From Juglans regia (taxonomy: Eukaryota > Streptophyta > Magnoliopsida > Fagales > Juglandaceae), in contig NC_049907.1 of NCBI RefSeq assembly GCF_001411555.2, positions 34,369,866 through 34,433,865 on the forward strand: a DNA stretch of 64,000 nucleotides, in the 5' to 3' direction. Below the pieces are notes generated by a model. It saw nothing but the letters and a program-made list of their open reading frames with translations. It was not told where the DNA came from and did not search any database. Position 1 is the first letter of the stretch; every line of letters starts with the position of its first letter. This document shows, piece after piece, positions 1 to 9,559 of the stretch. A program made the position numbers and the translations under genes.

Positions 1-3000
1 TTCATAACTTTTTGAGATATAGATCCACCTATTAAGAAACGGGGTTGAGTGTCTACACAGGGCACACTATTTGAACGCCTCTGGAAGGTGGGTAAAGTTC
101 ATTTGGATATAAAGGATGGCCATCAAGATCCATCATGCGAGAATGCCTCCATCTTCACTGGTTGAGTTACGTGGATCGCTAAAGTATATGCCAACATGAG
201 GCATGAAAGCTAGAGTTTTGTACCTTAGGAGGAGAAGCAAGAGCTCAATGACCATATTAGGGTAGGACAGTTATTGTATAGCAATCAATTAAAATGTAGT
301 TTTTTACTTATTTAGCTTAATGTGCATTTGATGACAATGTGTAACAATAAGCATAACTGAACTTGCAGGCAGATTTTGTATTGGATTAGACGAATGACAA
401 CTATAGGGAAAAGGTTGTAATGCATTTGTCCGAAATGTATAATGTATATCATTATGAACTATACAAAGTCTACCCAAAATATGCATCGCATAAGGAGGCC
501 CTACGTGGTGGGACACCCATGGTGGAAAAACCTGTTTGGGAGTTGCTTTGTGAGAGGTGGGCAAGCAGAACATTAAAGGTATATTGTAATTAAATTTCAG
601 TTTCAAGTATGGCTATTTACGATGTAATATTTTTTTGGTTTGTGTTAAATGTAATATATATATATATATATAGATATATATACTGCTACCTTTTTAAATT
701 CCAGCAGTAAATACACAAAATGAGACTTGATTTCTTGGAAAAAAAATGCAAGAGAAGTCTCGAGGAAACACTACAAATAGGCAAAAACTAGAGGTAAATC
801 ATACCGGCGGGAGGAAATCCTTTGTAAGTATTTTGGAAGAGAAGGTTTATGTCTTTTATGTTGTATAATATGAGTATTATAAATACGAAGAGACTTGAAT
901 ATTAACATACATTGTTAATGATGTGTGGCAGCGGTAGACAATACCAAATATGGTCGCTTTCTATAAAGAAACACATTGGTTAGCATGGAAGGACAAATTC
1001 ATCAATGTCACAACTGAACACAATTATGTGGAAAATACTTGTATTAGACTGTATATTGGATCAAGATTAACAACAAAGTTGATTTTCTTTCATATTATTT
1101 TCATAATCTTATGGTGGAAAAATTGAATGAGAAAGATCCTGAGTAGGATGTTGATGAAGTAGCGGCTGAAATTTTTAAAGACGTGTTAGGGTTCAAATCT
1201 AGGTACGCACAAGGGATGGGGCACATGGTCATTCTTGCCCCTCTCCTTCAATGAAGAAGAACAAAGTTTTATGTGTCTAGTGGTGGAGAATGAACGGAAC
1301 AAGAGTAATGCGGAAATGTATAAGAGCAAAATAGACCAGATGATGGCTGATATTGAAGCCATGAAAATGAATTTTTCTTAGTATGAGAAAGTAATGAACT
1401 ATCGGGTATCTGAGTTGGAAGAAAATACTGAATCTTATAGAGAGACTCAACATGATGCTTAGGTGTCTCAAGTCCAGCAGTAATTTTTGTGGACTTTTTT
1501 TGTGGATGTTTTTTGTGGAATGGTAACAATCCAATGGCCATCGTGGTTTGTAGAAAGGGAAATACTTTCCTATTTGTAGTGAATATGATATTATTAGGAT
1601 GAGTATGTTAGAACCAGTGTAGGAAAATTAACAGTTGTTTTGGTCTATTTTTTGCTAGCGTTTTATATTGGATTATGATATGTAAGTCATGATTTTTTAT
1701 TGTCTTGCCGCTTTAGAGAGACTTGTGGTTATGAAGGGGTAATTCTTGCCTATAATTTATGCATTTAATTAATGGTTTGTAGACTATGTATATATTAAAC
1801 CAGACCAAGTAGGCTAATATCATTTTTGCTTTCATTGTATGCAGGTTTAAATTCTCTCATAACTTAGCTAGAAATTTGATGGAATGATAGAATGGTAGTT
1901 GGTGGAGATGAAGAGGGTTTCAGGTTGCTGTCAACATTTGCACTGTATTCATTTGATATATAGCAGTAAATATAAATTTTTCAGCCCATTTGTTGTTATT
2001 CAAGTTAATTATGCAAATACATGGTGGATGAATTATCATACTACATCCTTGGTTGGCACATATCTAAAGGTGTTAATGTGCAGAATGCATTTTGGTTAGT
2101 GTTTGGCCATGTTATTATAAGACTATAGTTCTCAAGTAGCTTAAACCCACTTCAAACAAGTTGGATATGTGAGAGTCAGAATATAACTCTATTTTAGTCT
2201 CTCTCTCAATAGATATAATGTGGAGACGTTAGATTCAGGTTGTAATTCAAATATACATTTAGCATGGTTAGTAGTAAAGTCTATATTATATATAGATATA
2301 TGTATATATATTGATGGTTGAGCCAAAGTTACATAAGTCCAATGCCATGTAGAAAATATATAGTTTCATAACTTTATTCTATTATCCCAAAGAGACTTGT
2401 GGTCATTATGTTGATCATGGAAGGTGTTAGACAACTCATGATTGGTTTATTTTATATTTACAAATACTAACTACAATTCTTTGTAAACCAATGGATGGTT
2501 GGTTTGTGGGGGCACCAAGCTCAAACACTATTCCATGCATGCTTTAATTACCTGCATATCATGAGGACTTTATCCATGCATGATTATATGTTTTTCCTAA
2601 TTTGGTCCATGCTTGATGACTTGTCAGCTATGAGAACCATAACTAATTGACAAGAAATATAATGCGAAGGGCAAGATCTATTCTGCTATAGCAGAATACC
2701 ATGCTATAGCAAAAATTTTCTTCGTATATGTCACTGCAGCATTTACAATAGCATAAAAGTTGGTAGATATATATATTATAAATTTTTTAGATTCAACTCT
2801 TGACATTTAACATTTTCCATGCATCACCCTAGGATATTCTTTTTGGGAAGCCTCATTATTTGTGATTAATGCACTATAGATAATTAAACCTATGTACAAC
2901 ATGTTATAACAATTATCATCAGTAAGCTTCCCAGCTCATGTCACTTCCTCCATCATATAAGTATTTTGAGTTTGGCATAAGTCTCTTCACATTTGTCATC

Positions 3001-4003
3001 AACTCCCAACATGAATGGCCAGACTTGAGAATAGGTGTATAAAATGAAGAGGAAAAGAACATGGACGTCAGCTTTTATTTGGCCAGTAGGTTAATCTAAT
3101 TGTTAACTATTTGCATCAGTTTGCCCTTTGGTTTTCCTATAGTAATGTCCTAGCTAGTACCATTGCCTTAAATAAATGTTTTCTATTGGCTAATACAGTT
3201 AAGTACATCACAAATTTTTCAGGTAGGTTTTAGGACACCATGCTTTGTGGATCAAGAGGGGAATATTGATGTATTCCAGAATAAAGATTGTCTCAGTGAA
3301 TCAACATTACTGCAACATGTGTTTACTGCAGTAATGTGTCTTTTAGTCCCAAAGTTATCATCCATGTTGTTGGCACTAGGAATTGTAATTCCCTCCTGTA
3401 CTTGGGTTCTATTTGCAAACATAATTGTATTTTGGTGGCCTTAATTGACTGGTTAACCCAGTGGACAGATTTATAAATTACAATATTAATTATGTATAAT
3501 ATATGTTGGTAATCTGAATTTTTGGTTGGATTAGTTTGATATGGTGTTGGTTACATTTTTGATGGATTATTGTATTGAAAGAGGTTCAATACAGGCCTAT
3601 TTGTGGGATAACTGTAGAAAGAGTTGATTTTTGGTTGGATTGTTTGTGGGATTGATTGGTAGAAAACCAATTTTTTTCCTAGTAGCAGACACTGGTGACA
3701 ACAAACTTTTTAAGAATAGTTGTTTGGTCACAAAACAGTTTTTTTCCATAATCGTATTTCCCATGACTAATGTTCCTGGAAATCAATATTTTTCGACATA
3801 TGGTTTTGATGGAAACTATTTAATCAAACTGAGAGATAAAGTAATTTCCACAGACAACTGTAATGACAAAACCTCTTTTGCCATGAATTAATCCCCGTGG
3901 GAAAAAGTAAAGATCATTTTTGCTACAAATGAGCTTCACCGGTAATAACTATTTACAATCATTACAGTTTCATAGAAAATGCTCTTTTTCTACCAATTGA
4001 TTT

Positions 4004-4027
4004 TGGTGGAAATTGTAATTTCCACCA
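4004..4027. repeat. Perfect palindrome in CACTA subterminal region
   Basis: Arms of 11 bp (TGGTGGAAATT / AATTTCCACCA) surround a GT spacer. Short TTTCCA/TGGAAA motifs recur across 3660-4370. CACTA ends normally carry repeated transposase-binding motifs of this kind; assigning that role here is inference. The same palindrome is at 33245-33268 in the second copy. Confidence 0.7.
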
Positions 4028-4390
4028 GAAGTCATCATCTGGAATAATTTTTTGCGATAAACGAATTGGTGGGTAAAACTTATAAGACACTATTTTTATC
4101 ACGAAGGAAATACACGGATATAGAAGATTTTTTCTTCCATGGATAACGACATTATTACTGACCACGAGGTCATGTTAGTGAGGGTATTTGTCATAAAATT
4201 AAAATGTTTTATCTGCCATTCATGTCGTGGCAAAAAGATGATTTTTCCCATGAACTCAAAATTTGGAGGAAAAATGATTTTTAAACCACCAATTATATGC
4301 CACAAGTCTCCCACGACACAAATTTGTGGAAAAATATCGTTTTCCACTAAGTTTACACTTTTTCCAGCCACAGTCCATCCCAAAAAAAAG

Positions 4391-4406
4391 GTGATTTGTT
4401 GTAGTG
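4391..4406. repeat. CACTA 3' terminal inverted repeat
   Basis: GTGATTTGTTGTAGTG is the reverse complement of CACTACAACAAATCAC, a typical plant CACTA terminus. It fixes the right end of the transposon. The following ATT could be the 3-bp target duplication, but the left end is not in view to confirm it. Confidence 0.85.
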
Positions 4407-5411
4407 ATTATTTATTTAGGTTTGTGTCAGTTGAGCCTAAATTAGATAATATATTATTTATTTCTTTAAATTTTAAAATATTATGAAAAATGTTTTATTT
4501 TAACATATATTACTATTATGAATTTTATCAAATTCTATTAGTAGCATCTGTAATTGTCATTGAGGTTATTATTATTATTATTGTTGTTGTTGTTGTTGTT
4601 GTTTATCAATTATCCATTAATAGAATGAACTTAGTGGAATAAACCCGCCTCACATTCTTCTTCATGAATAATGGATATGCACGTTATGAGTTGATATGCA
4701 TACAAGCCATTTTATATTTCTTCGCAACAAACCACCTCTGCTGGCATCAAAGCAAGCCCCCACATTGAAGTTGATATGCATTGCACCCACAAGTAGCACC
4801 GTCGACCTCGTTAGGCCAAAATAAAATAAAAAATAAAAAAATCACTGTCACATATACCGCCACCAGACAACCACCGCGAGATGTTGAACACCAACGATGC
4901 CCATGTTTTCTCTTCGTCAAAATAGAGCACCGTTGCAGTCAAGAGAAACTGACGAGTCTCCACCACGCCGCAAGTAGCTACAGACAGCCGAGAAACTGCC
5001 ATTGGTCACTGCTGAAATACACCCAGAATACGTCGACGCCCTGGACAGCCACCGTAAGCCAATCTCTCCTCCGCTTTATCTTCTATGTTTCTCTCTCCCT
5101 TTAACTACACCGAAATCATCTTTTACGCTAGGAGCTTCGCCACCATGCACAAAAGTTGCTCACGTTGTCCCTTCTTTCTTCTATGGTGCCCTTTATCTCC
5201 TTTGGTAAGGTTCGTCACAGATCAATTTATTCATAAGTGGAAGTCGGCTGCTCTCAAAGTTAAGGATGCTTTTAAGTTTTCAGATTTTCAAAAAAATGCC
5301 TGCAATTACATATTATTACAAAATTTCCCTTTAATCCATTTCTATGTAGCTCCTAGTCCTCACGTAAAGCATATTTAAGACTTGTTTTTCTTAAAATGCT
5401 TTTACGTTTCT
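4407..5411. other. Flank right of CACTA copy 1, no recognisable gene
   Basis: AT-rich sequence with a (TTA)n(TTG)n microsatellite at 4566-4603, then a more GC-rich stretch (4780-5215) with short open frames of up to 107 codons on the plus strand. None matches a family I know, and none shows a convincing exon structure. It could be a transposon LTR or the 5' end of a lost gene. Confidence 0.5.
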
Positions 5412-5511
5412 NNNNNNNNNNNNNNNNNNNNNNNNNNNNNNNNNNNNNNNNNNNNNNNNNNNNNNNNNNNNNNNNNNNNNNNNNNNNNNNNNNNNNNNNN
5501 NNNNNNNNNNN
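5412..5511. other. Assembly gap, 100 N
   Basis: A run of exactly 100 N, the conventional placeholder for a join of unknown length. The left side ends inside the 5.4-kb duplicated block. The right side begins with the poly-T that corresponds to a LINE poly-A tail. Confidence 1.
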
Positions 5512-7209
5512 TTTTTTGAAACATAAATCATTTCCATTCATCTAATCCCGTGGGAAACAAGAGGGAAGAACCCCCATAGTTACAATATCATCATGGATGG
5601 AAAGAGCTTCTTTTGCTAACAAGTGAGCCATTGCATTGCCATTTCTCCTAATATGAGAAACCTCCCACTTGGCAAAATTTTGAAGGATCATTTTTGCTTC
5701 ACTAACATACATACTGACACTATTACACCATTCTATTTCACTTCGAAGTGCATTAATGACCTGCAAAGAGTCACCTTCAACAACAACAACTTGGGATAGA
5801 CCTAGTTCCACACCAAACTGAACAGCTTTGAGAGCTCCAAAAGCCTCTGCTAGAAGTGGATCGGGGAAGAGGATTTTATTAGTCTGCTTGGTAGCAATGG
5901 TGTGACCAATGATGTCCCGAGCAATTACTCCCACTCCAATTACACCATGTACTTTGTCTACTGCACTGTCCCAATTTAGCTTGATCCAGTTTGATGGAGG
6001 AACCTGCCACTCCTCTACTTGTGAATTAGTTTGCCTTCGAGACCATCTTGACTCCTCCTTAATCAACATGTCCAGAGTTCCTCTCGCTTCCCTCACTACT
6101 GCATTCGGGTGTGCAAAGGTGCCTTCGAAGATGAATTTGTTTCTTCTCCACCAGATTTTCCTGGCCACTACTGCAAACTCTTGGATGATTCTGCTGTCCG
6201 TAGCCTGAAGTAGGTCTTCAAGTAGTGGGATCATGGTCACTTGAGTTTGATGGCATTTTTGTAAGCTTTTGGAGCATTGGCTCCAAACGTCTTTAGCTGA
6301 TTCACATCTCCAAAGTGCATGAGCTGAATCTTCTGCCTCCAAGCAGCATATTGGACAGAGAGGGTTCTCAACTAATCTCTTCTTATAAAGATTTGAATTA
6401 GTTGGAAGAGCCTCGAGGCATGATCTCCATAGTAGTACTTTGTCCCCGGGTTGCACTTTTAATTGCCATAGCTGTTTCCAGACTGCTGCTGAGGAGGAAC
6501 TACTTGATGCTTGACTTGACTGGAAGTGAGTTCTCTCTACCTCCTTGTGGTACGCACTTCTGACTGAGAACCTGCCATCTTTTGTGCCTTGCCACACTAA
6601 TTTGTCTCTGCTATTAAGAAGGCTGATGGGAGTTTTAAGGATGATCTCAGCTTCTCTTTGGTTAAAAAGCTGTCTCACCATATTGCTCCTCCATTGCTTG
6701 GTGTGAGAGTCAATTAGGCTAGAGACAGGTGCATTGATTTCCAGCCCACTGACATTGCTTTGAGCTCTACTAGGATTTGGATGGAGGATCCATTTATCCT
6801 TCCAGATTTTCACTTGATCCCCATTTCCTATTCTCCAATATGACCCTGCTTCAATCAATGATCTTGCTGACAGAAAGCTTCTCCATATAAATGAGGGTTT
6901 CGCACCTAACTTTGCTTCTAGAAAGGTGGATTTAGGGAAGTACTTGGCTTTCATAACCTGAGCAGCCAAGGAATCTGGGTGTTGGATTAGTCTCCAACAC
7001 TGTTTTGCTAGCATAGCTATGTTAAAGGCCTCAAAGTCTCGAAAACCCATCCCCCCTACAGCTTTTGCTCTTCCCATCCTCTTCCAAGATATCCAGTGAA
7101 TTTTGTTCTCATTGTTTTGTTGTCCCCACCAAAAGTTGTTAATCACAGTGTTGATGTCTTTGAGCAAGGTTTTGGGCAGCTTGAAGACTGCCATTGTGTA
7201 TGTTGGAAG
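5512..7209 (-). pseudogene. LINE 3' part: RT C-terminus, zf-RVT and RNase H, on an isolated contig
   Basis: A minus-strand frame from 7209 to the stop at 5542-5544 stays open for about 555 codons. It begins inside the reverse transcriptase C-terminal region (AVFKLPKTLL, FWWGQ, GGMGFRDFEAFN). A zf-RVT-like zinc-binding segment with a C-x2-C pair (NPLCPICC) follows, then an RNase H-like (RVT_3) domain near residues 395-540 with LNWDSAVD, LLAEAFGA, VEGDSLQVI and AMAHLLAKEA. The 3' end shows a short A tail (T6 at 5512 on the plus strand). The 5' part (endonuclease and RT core) is missing behind the 7210-7309 gap. The frame is intact as far as visible, so this may be a young copy cut by the assembly rather than a decayed one. 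Confidence 0.85.
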
Positions 7210-7309
7210 NNNNNNNNNNNNNNNNNNNNNNNNNNNNNNNNNNNNNNNNNNNNNNNNNNNNNNNNNNNNNNNNNNNNNNNNNNNNNNNNNNNNNNNNNNN
7301 NNNNNNNNN
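7210..7309. other. Assembly gap, 100 N
   Basis: Second run of exactly 100 N. It isolates the 1.7-kb LINE contig from the contig that starts 22 bp upstream of the gypsy LTR. Confidence 1.
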
Positions 7310-7331
7310 AATTGTTTTGTTTGAACCTTAT

Positions 7332-9545
7332 TGTAACACCCCGTATTTTAGTGTAATTTTTACTGAAGGATTTTTATTATTTATTCAAAAATTTATTCTC
7401 TTATTTTAAAATTGGTTGGATTTTTAGTGAGTTATTTCTATGATTTTAATTTGGTGAAAATTATTTTTATGTGCTTTCTTAATATTTATTTATTGTTATG
7501 TATTTAAATTGCTTTTAATATTTAAATTAATTACTGGGTGATTTAATTATTTCAAATTGACTTTACCATTACGTTTAAATTATTTTATTTAATTTGTGGT
7601 TTTAAAATCGTTTCCGTTGGATCATTTTCGTGACCCAAGTTATGAGGATTGGACCTCATTTCTTTTCCCCTATTTTTCTTTTCCTCCTTTTCTTTTCTTT
7701 CTTTTCTTTTTCTTCTCCCAGTATTTTCCTTTCCCGCGCGCGAAGCCCAGCCCCCTCCCTCTCTCTTCCGTCCGTTTCTTTCTCTTCCACCCAGCGCCGC
7801 CGTGCGCCTCCCGTGACCAACACCGCCCCTTCCGTTCCCCTCCCCATCGGCCGGCGACCCTTCCCCGTGAATCTCAGCCCCTATCTCGCCGCCATTAGCC
7901 TCCACGCGCAACACCCTGCCGTGGCTTCATTTCCTTCGCGCGCCGCCGTCGCGCCACCATTGGCCACCATCTTCCTACCACTTCATCCCCGACCTCTTGG
8001 CAACCCAATGGACCCAACCCCGGCTCCGATCCATCACCGGTGAAGCACAACCAAGTCCATCTCCGATTTCGGCATTTTTGGCCTTAAACCACCATTTGCG
8101 CCGTCATCCACGGCAAACCACCACCACCATTGGCTTCACCGACCTCTCTAGGCCCTACCCTATCATTTTGGGGTCTTCGTTTGTCTCCGTTGAAAAGTGG
8201 GTATTTGTGACCCACGGCCACAGTGTATTTTACACTGTGGTGTTGCTCAGACGTCGCCTTTTTCAGCTTCGTGATCCTTCGGAAATTGCTTTATTGCACT
8301 GTAAGTATTTCTCCAAAGAATTCTTGTGAATTTAATGTATTTTTGCACTAACGCTTTTCACTGTATTTGTTTGACATGCCGGACTGAGTCCGAGGAGTAC
8401 GGGGGTCGGATGGATTTATGATTGGAGTTGTTTGGGTTGGTTTGATTGGATTGGTTATTGGTTATTGAGGAATGTGGATTTGTGTTGGTACATGTGCATA
8501 TCATTATTTCATGCATGATCATGTTTGTAAAGGAAAACTGGGTTTTCGTGTATTGCATTCATGTTCATGTGTTTATGAAAACTGGGTTTTCATGTGAGAA
8601 TGGAATTTGGGTGCGTGCGTATCACGACCCCAAGCCGAGATGGGGCATTATCTCGGTGGAGCTCCTCTGGTTACTCGGGAGCGGAATAAACTGAGTAACG
8701 TCCCCTGGATTGTCGCTGGGCGACAATGGGATCGGACGAGAGATTCGTGCCGACTCCGTGGTCCTTCTGCTGGCGGGGACTAGAGGATGTCTGGCCATGT
8801 ACGCGCTGGGCGCGGAACTGGGCATCGCTCGTTGCGTAGTGGGTGCTCGGCCATGTACGCGCTGGGCGCGGAACTGGGCATCGCTACGAAGCCAGGACGT
8901 GCGGATGGTCCCTAGGGGAGGCCATGGTGCATAGGGTATTGACGGATTAAATGGACTATTTTCTGGGAAAATAGTGTGAGTTGGATTTTGTGTAAATCAT
9001 TTTCTGGGAAAATGTTTTACGGATTATTTTTGGGCCAAATGGGATTTTGGCGTGTGTTGGAAAATTATCATTTTCGGGGAAAATGATGTTTTGAGGAAAA
9101 TGCATATTTCATCATATGCATGCATGTTAGTTGTATTAAATGCATTTTATTCCTGAGATTATTTTTGGGTTATACTTACCTGCGGTACCATTTTGTGGTA
9201 ACGCAGATTTTGATGCAGATGAGGAGGAGGAGGGCGAGCCTGAGGAGACGGCTCCGCCCGAGGAGTGATCTGGGATCACTGGTTATTGTTATCTTATTTT
9301 ACCCTTTGTATTTTTGGGACATGTGTTAACTTTATTTTGGATGACTGTATAACTGCTTTTAAAACTTTACTGATGTTTACTTGTATTTAAATTCTGGTAC
9401 ATAGTTGACTAATCCGCTGCGTTGTTGTTGTACACCGTTGCATGTACACACACTTGGCACTTTCGTTGGGATGTGTGACCGTGTTGTCATCATCCCGGCG
9501 TCTCGATTCTCGTGTTTTCCTTACATGGGGGTCGGGGGCGCCACA
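7332..9545 (+). repeat. 5' LTR of the Tekay-like element
   Basis: 2214 bp, TG...CA ends. It contains a CT-rich and GC-rich block (7650-8050), a perfect hairpin at 8218-8240, a 37-bp direct duplication (8793-8829 and 8849-8885), and three further perfect short hairpins sharing an ATTTTC/GAAAAT core (8955-8975, 8998-9014, 9067-9087). Small open frames in the LTR occur identically in the 3' LTR and look like chance. Confidence 0.95.
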
Positions 9546-9547
9546 GG

Positions 9548-9559
9548 TGGTATCAGAGC
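9548..9559 (+). promoter_or_regulatory. Primer binding site, tRNA-iMet type
   Basis: TGGTATCAGAGC lies two bases after the 5' LTR. It is the standard plant primer binding site complementary to the 3' end of initiator methionine tRNA, where minus-strand DNA synthesis starts. Confidence 0.9.

Larger units (their letters stand above)
1..4406 (+). mobile_element. CACTA (En/Spm) transposon remnant, copy 1, 3' part
   Basis: Plus-strand reading of 395-575 gives a PTTA/En-Spm plant transposase block (YELYKVYPKYASHKEAL, then VWELLCERWASR). Downstream pieces near 760-820 give a NHTAGRKSF-like motif, 1190-1250 a RYAQGMGHMV-like motif, and 1285-1480 a coiled-coil C terminus. Stops and missing splice context break the frame throughout, so no transposase can be made from this copy. 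The right end is the terminal inverted repeat at 4391-4406, preceded by about 750 bp of subterminal short repeats. The left terminus is outside the window. The family mobilises by cut and paste with 3-bp target duplications; here it is a dead fossil. Confidence 0.8.
1..5411. repeat. 5.4-kb near-identical duplication, copy 1
   Basis: This whole stretch recurs in the same orientation at 29242-34652. By eye I found only two substitutions (near 276 and 281). The match runs to the last base before the first N gap, and the other copy continues past that point into unique sequence. It may extend left of the window. It contains the CACTA remnant and about 1 kb of flank. It is either a recent segmental duplication or an assembly/haplotype duplicate; adjacency to a 100-N join favours the latter. 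Confidence 0.95.

Noticed and set aside
4781..5378. Overlapping plus-strand frames (107, 68 and 97 codons), also at 34022-34619
   Set aside because: No recognisable domain, no splice structure, and the frames overlap each other. Duplication with the block explains the recurrence.
8380..8410. Possible tRNA or structured RNA near CTGAGTCCGAGGAGTACGG in the LTR
   Set aside because: CTGA followed by a GAG-type stretch recalls part of a hammerhead ribozyme core, but the third conserved segment and pairing helices could not be found nearby.
7585..9329. Many open frames up to 137 codons in the gypsy LTR, repeated at 13774-15518
   Set aside because: They lie wholly inside LTRs, overlap on both strands, are low-complexity or Pro/Arg-rich, and match no family. 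Repetition only reflects LTR identity.
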